A DNA stretch of 64,000 nucleotides from Paractinoplanes durhamensis (GCF_016862175.1 NZ_BOML01000035.1:102860-166859), one strand, 5' to 3'. Shown: positions 51,935-60,696, numbered from the stretch's first letter. Notes: generated by a model not told the origin, from the letters alone. A program made the numbers and translations.

Positions 51935-53602
51935 ATGACGAACGTGGATGTACGGGGACCGGTTCGTTTTCTGTGGTGGCTTGCCCGGGAGCTTCGAGGG
52001 CGGGTCGCGCTCGGCGCGACGTTCGCCTCGTTGTGGTATTTGAGCTTGGCCGCCATGCCCTGGCTCCTCGCCCAGGCCATCGACCACGGTCTTCGTCCAC
52101 GGCGCACCGGCGCCCTGCTCGAGTGGGCCACGCTGGTGCTGATCGTCGGGGTCGCCAACGCCGGGTTCGGCATCAGCCGGCACCGCGCCATGACCAAGCT
52201 GCGGCAGGGCGCCGCCCTGCGCACCGCCGACCTGGTGATGACCCACGCGACCCGGCTCGGCGCCGCCCTCCCCCGCCGGGTCACCGCCGGTGAGGTCGTC
52301 ACGATCGGCATCTCCGACGTGTGGACCGTCGGCCGCACCATGAACGCCGGCGGCGTCGGCATCGCCTCGGTGCTGGCCACCGGCGTGATCGCGGCGCTGC
52401 TCTTCCACACCTCGCCCACCCTCGCCGCGGTCGTGCTGATCGGGATGCCGGTGCTCGCGGTCACGGTCGGGCCGCTGCTGGGCCGCACCCAGAAAGCCGG
52501 CGCCCGCTACCGCGAGCAGCAGGGCAGGCTCAACGCCCGGCTGGTCGACGTGCTCGGCGGCCTGCGCATCCTCAACGGACTCGGCGGCAAGGAGACCCAC
52601 GAGGCCCGCTACCGGCGCGAGTCGGAACGGCTGCGCGCCCAGGGCTACCGGGTGGGCGGCCCGTCCAGCTGGATCGGCGCGGTCGGCGACGGCCTGCCGG
52701 TGGTGTTCATCGGCGTGGTCATCTGGCTGGCGGCCCGCCTCGCGGCCGGCGGCGAGATCACCGTCGGTCAGCTGATCGCGGTGTACGGCTACACCGCGAT
52801 GCTCGTCATCCCGGTCAACATCCTGATCTTCTGCGGCTTCGACATCACCCGCGGCCTGGTCGCCGCCCGCCGGGTCACCTCGTTCCTGGTCATCCCGGCC
52901 GACGACCCGGCCGGCACCACCGGCCCACCCGCACCGGCCACCCTGCACGACCCGCGGTCCGGCGTCGTCGCCGAGCCCGGCCTGCTCACCGCCCTGGTCA
53001 GCGACCGGCCGGGCGAGGCCGCCGCCATCCTCGACCGGCTCGGCGCGTACGGCCCGACCGACGCCACCTGGGGCGGCCTGCCCCTCGGCGACATCGCCCA
53101 GCCCGAGGTCAGAGCCCGCATCCTGGTCGCCGACCCGGACGCCGACCTGTTCGCCGGGCCGCTGCGCGCGGTGATCGCCGGGCCACGCGACCCCGACGAC
53201 CCCCGGGTCCACGCCGCCATCCGCACCGCCGCCGCGGCCGACGTCGCCACATCTCTCGACCGCCCGGTCGAATGGGCCGGCCGCAACCTCTCCGGGGGCC
53301 AGCGGCAACGCGTCCGGCTCGCCCGCGCCGTCTACACCGACCCGGAGATGCTGCTCGCCGCCGAGCCGACCTCGGCCGTCGACGCGCACACCGAGGCGGC
53401 CATCGCCGAACGGCTCAGCACCGCCCGGGCCGGCCGCGGCACGGTCGTCGCCACCACCTCACCGGTCGTGCTCGACCGGGCCGACGTCGTGCACTACCTG
53501 GCCGACGGCCGGGTCGCGGCGACCGGCACCCACCGCTCGCTGCTGGATTCGTCCCCGGAGTACCGCGCCCTGGTCACCCGGGCGTTCGGGGAGGACGAAT
53601 GA
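51935..53602 (+). CDS. ABC exporter half-transporter with degenerate ATP site (Walker A/B lost)
   Basis: This protein of 555 residues has a six-helix exporter membrane domain (about 15-320) and a nucleotide-binding domain. The NBD keeps the signature LSGGQRQRVRLARA and the D-loop (SAVD). The Walker A region, however, reads VSDRPGEAAAI with no GK-S/T, and the Walker B Asp is Ala (LLAAEPTSAVD). It is therefore the non-hydrolysing half of a heterodimer. ATG 51935 (TNVDVRGPV) is preferred over the GTG inside the terminator. The stop overlaps the start of its partner (ATGA). The exported substrate is unknown. Confidence 0.9.
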   Translation: MTNVDVRGPVRFLWWLARELRGRVALGATFASLWYLSLAAMPWLLAQAIDHGLRPRRTGALLEWATLVLIVGVANAGFGISRHRAMTKLRQGAALRTADLVMTHATRLGAALPRRVTAGEVVTIGISDVWTVGRTMNAGGVGIASVLATGVIAALLFHTSPTLAAVVLIGMPVLAVTVGPLLGRTQKAGARYREQQGRLNARLVDVLGGLRILNGLGGKETHEARYRRESERLRAQGYRVGGPSSWIGAVGDGLPVVFIGVVIWLAARLAAGGEITVGQLIAVYGYTAMLVIPVNILIFCGFDITRGLVAARRVTSFLVIPADDPAGTTGPPAPATLHDPRSGVVAEPGLLTALVSDRPGEAAAILDRLGAYGPTDATWGGLPLGDIAQPEVRARILVADPDADLFAGPLRAVIAGPRDPDDPRVHAAIRTAAAADVATSLDRPVEWAGRNLSGGQRQRVRLARAVYTDPEMLLAAEPTSAVDAHTEAAIAERLSTARAGRGTVVATTSPVVLDRADVVHYLADGRVAATGTHRSLLDSSPEYRALVTRAFGEDE

Positions 53603-55323
53603 CCGCGCTGCCCATCGCCGACCAGCGCGCGGTCGGGAAGGCCGCGCTGCGCCTCATCGCCGTCGACCGGCGCTCCGTCGCCGCCATGCTCGGCCTCAAC
53701 GCGCTCACCGCCCTGGCCGGTCTCGGCGGCCCGTGGCTGCTCGGCCGGATCGTCGACGTGGTCACCGTCCGCGGCGGCGCCGACCGGGTGGACCGGCTCG
53801 CGATCGGCGTGCTCGCCTGCGCCGTGGCCCAGACGCTGCTCTCCCGGTGGGCCCTGCTGATCGGCTACCGGTTCGGCGAGCGCACCGCCGCCCGGATCCG
53901 CGACACCTACCTCAACCGCGCGCTCAACCTGCCCGCCGCCGTCATCGAACGGGTCCCGGCCGGCGACCTCGCCGCCCGCGGCACCACCGACGTCGACGCG
54001 GTCGCCGCCACCCTGCGCGACATCCTGCCCACCGTCTTCATCGGCCTCGTCCAGATGGTCTTCATCATCGCCGCGGTGATGCTGCTCAACCCGCTGCTCG
54101 GCCTGGTCGGCCTGGCCGGGCTGTCCGGCATCTGGATCGTGACGAGGTGGTACCTTCGCCGCGCCCGCACCGCCTACCTCGCCGAGGGCGCCGCCAACTC
54201 CCAGCTCGCCGAGGAACTCGCCGCCACCACCGAGGGCGCCCGCACCGTCGAGGCGTTCGGCCTGCGGCAGCGCCGCCTCGACGCCGGCCACGCCGCGATC
54301 GACGAGACCAGGCGCACCCGGCTGGCCACCCTGCGGCTGCGCAGCGTCTTCTTCCCGGTGGTCGAGACCTCGTACGCGGTGCCGACCGTCTTCGTGCTGG
54401 TCACCGGTGGTCTGCTGTGCATCCACGGGCACCTGAGCCTGGGCACCGCCGCGGCGGCCGTGCTCTACCTGCGGCAGTTCGTCGGCCCGCTGGACACCCT
54501 GCTGATCTGCATCGAACAGCTGCAGAGCAGCAGCGCCTCCTTCGCCCGGGTCGAGGGCCTGGCCGCCATCCCCGCCCCGCCGCCGCCCACCACGGCCACC
54601 CCCACCGACGACCGGATCGAAGTACGCAACGTCCGGTACGCCTACGACGACGGCCCCGACGTCCTGCACGACGTCGCCCTCACCGTCCGCCCCGGCGAAC
54701 GGCTGGCCATCGTCGGCCTCTCCGGCGCCGGCAAGTCCACCCTCGGCCGCCTGATCGCCGGCATCGACCGCCCCACCACCGGCACGGTAACCGTCGGCGG
54801 CGTCCCGATCGCCGACCTGGCGCCCGACGAGCTCCGCCGCCAGGTCGTGCTGGTCACCCAGGAACACCACGTGTTCCGGGAGACGCTGCGCGCCAACCTG
54901 ATGGTCCCCGCCCCCGACCCGGAGCTGCGCGCCGCGCTGGCCACCGTCGGCGCCGACTGGGCCGACGACCTCGACCGTGACCTGGGCGAACAGCCGCTCG
55001 ACGGCGCCCAGGCCCAGCAGCTGGCACTGGCCCGGGTGGTGCTGGCCGACCCGCACACGGTGATCCTCGACGAGGCGACCGCGCTGCTCGACCCGACCAC
55101 GGCCCGCACCGCCGAACGCGCCCTGGCCGCCGTCCTGCACGAACGCACCGTCATCGCGATCGCCCACCGCCTGCAGACCGCGCACGACGCCGACGCGGTG
55201 GCCGTCATGGACGACGGCCGGATCATCGAGCTCGGCACCCACGACGAGCTGGTCGCGGCGGGTGGCCCGTACGCCGCGCTGTGGCACTCGTGGCACGGCT
55301 CCGCAGAAAGTTCCCATCAGTAG
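53599..55323 (+). CDS. ABC exporter half-transporter with intact Walker motifs
   Basis: This protein of 574 residues has the same exporter layout. Walker A is canonical (GLSGAGKST) and Walker B intact (TVILDEATALLD). The signature is degenerate (LDGAQ for LSGGQ), and the H-loop His is present in IAIAHRLQTA. It complements the preceding gene product: its Walker motifs pair with the partner's signature to form the one active site, while both halves of the other site are broken. Its stop codon lies within the LacI-type operator of the pectate lyase gene. Confidence 0.92.
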   Translation: MTALPIADQRAVGKAALRLIAVDRRSVAAMLGLNALTALAGLGGPWLLGRIVDVVTVRGGADRVDRLAIGVLACAVAQTLLSRWALLIGYRFGERTAARIRDTYLNRALNLPAAVIERVPAGDLAARGTTDVDAVAATLRDILPTVFIGLVQMVFIIAAVMLLNPLLGLVGLAGLSGIWIVTRWYLRRARTAYLAEGAANSQLAEELAATTEGARTVEAFGLRQRRLDAGHAAIDETRRTRLATLRLRSVFFPVVETSYAVPTVFVLVTGGLLCIHGHLSLGTAAAAVLYLRQFVGPLDTLLICIEQLQSSSASFARVEGLAAIPAPPPPTTATPTDDRIEVRNVRYAYDDGPDVLHDVALTVRPGERLAIVGLSGAGKSTLGRLIAGIDRPTTGTVTVGGVPIADLAPDELRRQVVLVTQEHHVFRETLRANLMVPAPDPELRAALATVGADWADDLDRDLGEQPLDGAQAQQLALARVVLADPHTVILDEATALLDPTTARTAERALAAVLHERTVIAIAHRLQTAHDADAVAVMDDGRIIELGTHDELVAAGGPYAALWHSWHGSAESSHQ

Positions 55324-55336
55324 GAAACCGCTTACC
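55323..55336. promoter_or_regulatory. LacI/GalR-type operator before the pectate lyase gene
   Basis: GGAAACCGCTTACC fits the LacI-family pattern with the AAnCGnTT core (AACCGCTT) and near-symmetric flanks. It is 53 bases before the pectate lyase ATG and suggests sugar-responsive repression, distinct from the CebR box. Confidence 0.55.
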
Positions 55337-55389
55337 AGTTTTGTCCGTACCTATCACTGCCACCGACTCCTGCTACGGAAAGGTCAGCG

Positions 55390-56154
55390 ATGACTCGGAC
55401 ACGGACTAAGCGGTTGCTCGCCGCGGCGATCGCACTCGTCGGCGTCGGCTCGGCGGTGGTCTTCACCAACTTCGCCTCGGCCGCCGAGACCACCGCGGCC
55501 GGCGACCAGGTGGTCACCGAGACCATCCAGGTCACCGGGGTGTTCGACGGCGCCGGCCAGCGTTTCATCGGCGGCGGCGACCTCGGCGACGGCGGGCAGG
55601 CCGAAGGCCAGGACGCCCTGTTCGACCTGGCCGCCGGCGCCACCCTGACGAACGTGGTGATCGGCAGCCCCGCCGCCGACGGCGTGCACTGCGCCGGCAG
55701 CTGCACGCTGACCAACGTGAAATGGGAGGACGTCGGCGAGGACGCGGCCACGTTCCGCGGCACCAACGCCACCATCCTGATCGACGGCGGCAGCGCGGCC
55801 TCCGCCGACGACAAGGTCTTCCAGGACAACCGCGGCGCCGGCGGCTCGGTGACCATCCGCAACTTCGCGGTCTCCGACTTCGGCAAGCTCTACCGCTCGT
55901 GCGGCAACTGCTCCACCCAGGCCGCTCGCACGGCAACGCTGGAGAACATCACCGCGACCGCCCCCGGCAACACCCTGGCGGGCATCAACACCAACCTGGG
56001 CGACAAGGTCACCCTGAACGGCATCACGCTGGTAGGCGACGACATCTCCCTGTGCGACCGCTTCGAGGGCAACGACACCGGCGAAGAGCCGACCAAAATC
56101 GGCGAGGGCCCCGACGGCACAAGCTGCGTAGCCACCGGGGTGACCGGCCCGTAA
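55390..56154 (+). CDS. Secreted pectate lyase, PL3 family
   Basis: This 254-residue protein has a signal peptide (LLAAAIALVGVGSAVVFTNF, with ASA cleavage near residue 31). The mature part is a parallel beta-helix with the PL3 signature: VIGSPAADGVHCAGSCTLTN, then VKWEDVGEDAATF with the calcium-binding acids, and SADDKVFQDN. KLYRSCGNCSTQ carries more Cys. The enzyme cleaves polygalacturonate by beta-elimination and needs Ca2+. GGAAAGG lies about ten bases before the ATG. It has no binding module. A LacI-type box precedes it and a 14-base-pair terminator follows. Confidence 0.93.
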   Translation: MTRTRTKRLLAAAIALVGVGSAVVFTNFASAAETTAAGDQVVTETIQVTGVFDGAGQRFIGGGDLGDGGQAEGQDALFDLAAGATLTNVVIGSPAADGVHCAGSCTLTNVKWEDVGEDAATFRGTNATILIDGGSAASADDKVFQDNRGAGGSVTIRNFAVSDFGKLYRSCGNCSTQAARTATLENITATAPGNTLAGINTNLGDKVTLNGITLVGDDISLCDRFEGNDTGEEPTKIGEGPDGTSCVATGVTGP

Positions 56155-56206
56155 CGGCCGCCCGCCCCGGCAGCGCCGGCGGCGGACCTCCACCCGCCAG
56201 CCGGCC

Positions 56207-56254
56207 GAGCCCGGTGACGATCCCAGAGGCCCCCCGGGTTTCGTCACCGGGCTC
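56207..56254. terminator. Terminator after the pectate lyase gene
   Basis: GAGCCCGGTGACGA (56207-56220) and TCGTCACCGGGCTC (56241-56254) form a perfect 14-base-pair stem with a 20-base loop, about 50 bases after the lyase stop. Confidence 0.8.
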
Positions 56255-56350
56255 ACCCACCAGAGGCCCACCACCCGCCAAACGGCGACAGCTCCGGCGC
56301 CTGCACCCGCCGGCGCAGAATCGACGGCCTACCGTCCGACGCCTGACCGC

Positions 56351-56572
56351 CCAGCGCCAACCCGCCAGCTAACCGACGAATACGACAAACCGCAGCCACC
56401 AACGCGCAAGAAGACCCTCCCAGCCGGACGGCCTCCAGCGCCAACCTGCCGGCTCACCGGCGAGTGCGAGAAACCGCGGCCTGCCCAAGCGTCAAGATGG
56501 CGCTCCCAACCGGACGGCCGCCCACCGCCAACCCGGCGGCTCACCGCCCACCGCCAACCCGGCGGCTCACCG
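56351..56572. repeat. Degenerate about 84-87-bp repeats ending in an exact 26-bp tandem pair
   Basis: Units beginning CCAGCGCCAAC start at 56351 and 56435, and a related CCACCGCCAACC start is at 56522; the first two share most of their length (GACAAACCGC / GAGAAACCGC; CCGGACGGCC in both). At the end a 26-bp unit is repeated exactly (56521-56546, 56547-56572). The last unit runs into the 3' end of the frameshifted membrane gene, whose terminal codons (minus strand) resemble it. No gene is seen between 56155 and 56566. Confidence 0.7.
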
Positions 56573-56999
56573 CACAGCGCCGATCCGGCGGCTGATCTGC
56601 CAGGCGCGCCAGCCGCCGAGCAGGGCGAGCGGGATCAGCGCCACCGCACAGACCACGTTGCCGCCTTCCACCGACCTGATCACCTGCCACGCCGCCAGAA
56701 CCAGCACCGCCACCTGGCCCAGCACCGCCGGCAAGCAGGCTGATCCCGAAATGCCGGGCCAAGGTGGGCTCTTCCGACCGCGGCGTGATCTGCCACCCAT
56801 GATCGGAGCCGCCGCCCAGGGCGATAAGAAGCGGAACCCCGACCAGCAGCATCATCGCGACGCCCCCGCGATCCGGCCCGCCCGCCACCAGCACGACCAC
56901 CGCAGCAATGACGGTGGTCCCGACGATCACCCCCGGAACCACGAGCGACCGACGCCGCACACCGCCGTCGATAACGGTTCGCCCCCCGCCGACTGTCAA
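56567..56999 (-). pseudogene. Membrane protein gene with apparent frameshift
   Basis: The N-terminal frame (TTG 56999) encodes VVPGVIVGTTVIAAVVVLVA and VAMMLLVGVPLLIALGGG, then ARHFGISLLAGG, after which it becomes a Gly/Arg-rich non-membrane sequence. In another frame of the same strand, hydrophobic helices resume at once (CLPAVLGQVAVLVLAAWQVI; VVCAVALIPLALLGGW) and end ISRRIGAVR at 56567. Joining the two near 56725-56750 gives one four-helix protein of about 144 residues. Either the gene is broken or one base was misread. No family is recognised. Confidence 0.6.
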
Positions 57000-57292
57000 A
57001 GCCCAGCCATCCGAAACGTCCCTCGACCCGCCGCCCGCACCATCACGCGCCGAAGCGGCAGAACACCCAGGTGATCAGCGGCGCCAGGTCCCGGACAGCG
57101 GCCCCGGAAAGAACCCGCCACAGTCGATCAGCGTCGATAGCTCATCCAACATCCCCCGCGCGTCGCCGGGAAGACTCACCAGAGAGCTTTCGCGGTCGGA
57201 TCCCGGCGGTGCAATCACCGGGGCGACCCGGCCCGGATCCCGGCGCCTGCATCCCGTCAGCGCGGTCAGTGCGATCAGCCCGACGGCACAAT
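57000..57292. other. Intergenic region without a convincing gene
   Basis: Several open frames exist on the + strand but none has codon bias, a ribosome binding site or a recognisable product. The region leads into the 8-bp repeat. It may hold the promoter of the frameshifted membrane gene. Confidence 0.5.
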
Positions 57293-57348
57293 CAGCCCGG
57301 CAGCCCGGCAGCCCGGCAGCCCGGCAGCCCGGCAGCCCGGCAGCCCGG
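57293..57348. repeat. 8-bp tandem repeat x7 beside a response-regulator gene
   Basis: CAGCCCGG is repeated seven times without a mismatch, ending nine bases before the stop codon of the NarL-type regulator gene (which reads from the other side). The unit is not a multiple of three, so it is not coding; slippage would change only the 3' untranslated region or terminator. Confidence 0.88.
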
Positions 57349-57356
57349 CAGCGCGA

Positions 57357-58004
57357 TCAGCGCGGTCGGACCAGGCCCAGGTCGTAGGCGACGATTGTGG
57401 CCTGCACCCGGCTGGCGACTCCCAGCTTCGAGAGCAAGGCGTTCACGTGTGCCTTTACCGTGCCCACGCCGATGCCGAGTTCGCCGCCGATCTCCGCGTT
57501 GGACAGTCCGCGGGCGATGCCGTGCAGCACCTCTCGCTCGCGTGGGGTGAGGGCCGCCAGGCGCGGGTCGGCCTCCGGCGCGGCGGTCACCGCGCCCGCC
57601 GCGAACGCGTCGATCAGGCGCCTGGTGACCACCGGGCTGAGCATCGCCTCCCCCGCCGCGACCAACCGGATGGCGGCGACCAGTTCGGCCGGTTCGGCGT
57701 CCTTCAGCAGGAACCCGGACGCGCCGGCCTTGAGCGCCCGGAAGACATCGGCATCCTGGTGGAACGTGGTCAGGACCAGCACTTTCGGCGGGTTCGGAAT
57801 CGCGGCGAGCCGCTCGGTGGCGGCCAGGCCATCCATCCCCGGCATCCGCACATCCATCAGGACGACATCCGGTTCAGCGGTCGCGGCCAGGCCGATCGCG
57901 GCGGCGCCGTCCCCGGCTTCACCGACGACTTCGAAGTCATCCTGCGACCCGACGATGGCCGCGAGACCTGCCCGCACCATGAGCTGGTCGTCCACGATCA
58001 TCAC
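57357..58004 (-). CDS. NarL/LuxR family response regulator
   Basis: This regulator has a canonical receiver (MIVDDQLMVRAG; phospho-acceptor Asp in VVLMDVRMPGMDG; Thr in VLTTFHQD; Lys in LLKDAEP) and a LuxR HTH (LTPREREVLHGIARGLSNAE, then LGIGVGTVKAHVNALLSKL). GTG 58004 is given as the start, but the only good ribosome binding site (GGAGG, 58024-58028) is seven bases before an in-frame ATC at 58016, which is also where relatives start. It lies 97 bases after the oversized histidine kinase gene and is its likely partner. Confidence 0.92.
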   Translation of the reverse strand: MMIVDDQLMVRAGLAAIVGSQDDFEVVGEAGDGAAAIGLAATAEPDVVLMDVRMPGMDGLAATERLAAIPNPPKVLVLTTFHQDADVFRALKAGASGFLLKDAEPAELVAAIRLVAAGEAMLSPVVTRRLIDAFAAGAVTAAPEADPRLAALTPREREVLHGIARGLSNAEIGGELGIGVGTVKAHVNALLSKLGVASRVQATIVAYDLGLVRPR

Positions 58005-58101
58005 TCGGACGGCGATGGCGGCACCTCCCTGCACGGGGCCGCCCGCCTGGCAGCCCTCATTCCGGCGACTCGATCGTAGGGGCCGCCGCGCTGGGGGCGG
58101 G

Positions 58102-60696
58102 TCAGGAGGGAGGTTCCGGCTCGCCGGAGATCGCAGACTCGAGACGAGAGATCGGCACCGGCGACACGGACGTGAGCAAGATCGGCGCAGTCGAGGCAGA
58201 CGACATCGGCTCAAGGCCGGGCGACACCGGTGCAGCGGAGGCAAAGGCGACCGGCTCAGAGCCGACCGGAATCGGCGCAGCCGAGGCAGGCGCGACCGGC
58301 CCAGAGGGAGACGCCACCAGCGCAGCAGAAGCAGATGGGAGCAGCTCAGAGCCGACCGCAATCGGCGCAGCCGGGGCAGGTGGGATCGGCTCAGGCTCGA
58401 GCGCGATCGGCGCAGCCGGGGCAGGTGGGATCGGCTCGGGCGCGGGCGCGATCGGCGCAGCCGAAGTAGGTGGGGTCGGGTTGAGGGTGGGTGTGGTGGG
58501 AAGGCCGGGGGCGGTTGTGGGCGGGGGTGGGGTGCGGGCGAGGCCGTCGAGCAGGGCTCGCATGGCGGCCAGCGCGTGGCGGGCGGCGGTGACCACGGCC
58601 GGTAGGTCGTTCTGTTCCGCGGCGGCCGGGACCTGGGCGGCGTGCTGGAGGACGGCTTCGCGTAGGCCGGTCGCTACCCGGGAACGCTCGTCTCGGGCCT
58701 GGCAGGAGGCTCGGGTCAGGGCCGCTTCGACCTGGCCCTCCTCGCGGGCGTGGCGGCGGTCTCGGCGGCGGCGGGTCAGGTGGCCGGCCAGCCAGCTCAG
58801 GCCGGCCGGGAAGGCCAGCAAGTGGGCGAGGATCACGGTCAGGACGGCGGCGGCCACGTAACGGCCCGCGGTGGTCGGCTCGTCCGGCGCGGGGATCGCC
58901 GGTAGGTCCAGCGCGACCAGGGCGCCCAGGGCCAGTGCGGACGAGACGGCGGACGCCGCGGCGGCCAGCCAGGTCAGCGTCGGGCGGGTTCCCCACGCGG
59001 CCACCGCGTAGACCGCGGCGAACTCCGCGCCGGCGCTGAAGATGAACAACCAGGCGGTGCCGGGTGGGGGCACGCCCAAACCGACCAGCAGTGGGCCCAG
59101 CCAACTGGTGGCGGCCACAGCTGCCAGCACGGACCAGGGGTGGGTGCGGCGCCAGAGCAGGGGCGCGGTGTGGGCGAGCCCGGCCAGCACGATCAGAACC
59201 GTTGCGGTGCGGGTGACGCCGTTTTCCTCGACGGCCAGCGCGAGACTGCTCAGCGGCATCACCAGCAGGAGGGCGATCAGCACCAGGTCGAGGGCCACCG
59301 GGCTCCACTGGCGACCGCCGGCTGCCGGCGGCACCGGAGTGAGTGGCAGGACGGCCCGCACCCGCCAGCCACCGTCGTCACGCCGACCGGCCGACACCGT
59401 GCCGCCGATCGCGGCCGCCCGCTCGCGCATGCCGAGCACGCCACGACCACCACTCAAACCGGCAACGACCGGGCCGTCCGGCGAACCGTCGTCGTCGATG
59501 ATCAGCTCGGCCTGATCCGCGGCTGACCGCGACGACGCGGAGCCGGTGACTGCCGAGCCAGTGGCTGCGGAATCGATCGCCGCGGGAACGAAGGCCGCCG
59601 GGGCGACGGCTTCAGATTTGGGGGCCGAGGAGCCGATAGCCCCCGCGGAGATGGCTGAAGAGCCAACGCCCGCAGAGCCGGCGGCCGCGGAACCCGCGGA
59701 GGTGGTCGCGCCCGCGGAGGTGGTGGCTTCCGGGACGGAGGCTGCGGCGGAGTTGAGGGCGGCGGCTGCGGCAGGGGACGGTGTGTAGCGCAATGAGAGG
59801 CGGACCGGGCGGCCTGGGGCGTAGCGCAACGTGTTGGTCAGGGCCTCTCGGGCTATGCCGTAGACGGTCTCGGCGATCGCCGGTGGCGGGTCGCCCGGCG
59901 GGAGGTCGGTCGTCATCGGCTGGCCCAGCCGGCGGAACGCCTCGGCCAGGTCGGTCAGGCGCAGGGCCGGGTCGGGTGGGAGTTCGTCGGCGGGGAGCAT
60001 CGCGACCAGGCGATGCAGGGCCGTTACCGTCTCCCGGCCGGTGCGGGCGGCGAACGACAGGGCCTCGGGGCGCAGCTCGGGGCGCTGGGCGGTGAGCAAC
60101 TCGGCGGCGGAGGCGTTGATGACGATCGAGGTCAGGTGGTGGGCGGTCACGTCATGGAGCTCGCGGGCCAGACGGCGGCGCTCGGCGGCGGCCGCCATCC
60201 GCTCGGCCTCCTCGGCCTCGGCCAGGCGGCGGGCGGCCTCGGCGCGGGCATGGACCCATCGGCCGCGATGCCGGCCGAGCGCGGCGACCACGGCGTAGAC
60301 GGCGACGATCAGGAGCACGAAATACGGATATTCCTCGTCGACGCCCTCGTCGGCGGCCGTGACCACGGATTGGAGCAGGATCGTGCCGGCCAGCGCGATC
60401 GCGGTGGTGCGGCCGGAGCGGCGGGCGGCGACGCTGAACAGGGCCACGATGTCGGCGGCGCCCAGCACCGCCAGGGCGCCGGGTGGGCCGGCCGGCACGC
60501 CGGCGGCGATGGCCACGCCGACGACGATCAGCGTGAGCACCGGGCGGGTGCGCCGCCACAGCAACGCCGCGCCGATCGTCAGGGCGGTCACGACCAGCAC
60601 GGACGTCTGCAGCGGGCGCAACGGCTCGCGCGGCCACAGCGCGAACTGGGCCGCGACGAGCATCACCGGCAGCAGCCAGGTCGTCCATCGGGTCAT
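58102..60696 (-). CDS. Oversized NarL-partner histidine kinase with second membrane domain and repeat tail
   Basis: This 864-residue kinase is about twice the usual size. The N-terminal part is normal: five membrane helices, a HisKA_3 helix (LARELHDVTAHHLTSI) and an N-box (IAREALTNTLRYAPG). The ATPase domain is then split by about 75 Ala/Ser/Gly-rich residues before IIDDDGSPDGP and GGRGVLGMRERAA. After the kinase (about residue 453) comes a second set of about five membrane helices (LDLVLIALLLVMPLSSLAL and others). A coiled region (HAREEGQVEAALTRASCQAR) follows, and the tail (746-850) is seven 15-residue repeats starting AAPI. The frame is unbroken and in one piece. Confidence 0.88.
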   Translation of the reverse strand: MTRWTTWLLPVMLVAAQFALWPREPLRPLQTSVLVVTALTIGAALLWRRTRPVLTLIVVGVAIAAGVPAGPPGALAVLGAADIVALFSVAARRSGRTTAIALAGTILLQSVVTAADEGVDEEYPYFVLLIVAVYAVVAALGRHRGRWVHARAEAARRLAEAEEAERMAAAAERRRLARELHDVTAHHLTSIVINASAAELLTAQRPELRPEALSFAARTGRETVTALHRLVAMLPADELPPDPALRLTDLAEAFRRLGQPMTTDLPPGDPPPAIAETVYGIAREALTNTLRYAPGRPVRLSLRYTPSPAAAAALNSAAASVPEATTSAGATTSAGSAAAGSAGVGSSAISAGAIGSSAPKSEAVAPAAFVPAAIDSAATGSAVTGSASSRSAADQAELIIDDDGSPDGPVVAGLSGGRGVLGMRERAAAIGGTVSAGRRDDGGWRVRAVLPLTPVPPAAGGRQWSPVALDLVLIALLLVMPLSSLALAVEENGVTRTATVLIVLAGLAHTAPLLWRRTHPWSVLAAVAATSWLGPLLVGLGVPPPGTAWLFIFSAGAEFAAVYAVAAWGTRPTLTWLAAAASAVSSALALGALVALDLPAIPAPDEPTTAGRYVAAAVLTVILAHLLAFPAGLSWLAGHLTRRRRDRRHAREEGQVEAALTRASCQARDERSRVATGLREAVLQHAAQVPAAAEQNDLPAVVTAARHALAAMRALLDGLARTPPPPTTAPGLPTTPTLNPTPPTSAAPIAPAPEPIPPAPAAPIALEPEPIPPAPAAPIAVGSELLPSASAALVASPSGPVAPASAAPIPVGSEPVAFASAAPVSPGLEPMSSASTAPILLTSVSPVPISRLESAISGEPEPPS
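58147..58461 (-). repeat. 45-bp tandem repeat x7 in the kinase gene tail
   Basis: Seven consecutive 45-base units encode 15-residue repeats of the form AAPI-xxxxEP-IPPAP. The two units nearest the kinase body are almost identical, and divergence increases towards the stop codon, so expansion seems to occur at the inner end. Confidence 0.88.

Noticed and set aside
57293..57348. Iteron-type origin or partition site
   Set aside because: The 8-bp units are contiguous, GC-rich and placed at a gene end, with no replication or partition gene and no AT-rich stretch nearby.
58005..58361. N-terminal extension of the NarL regulator up to 58361
   Set aside because: It is an out-of-frame reading of the 45-bp repeats of the kinase gene (Leu/Arg/Ser periodic sequence), not a protein domain.
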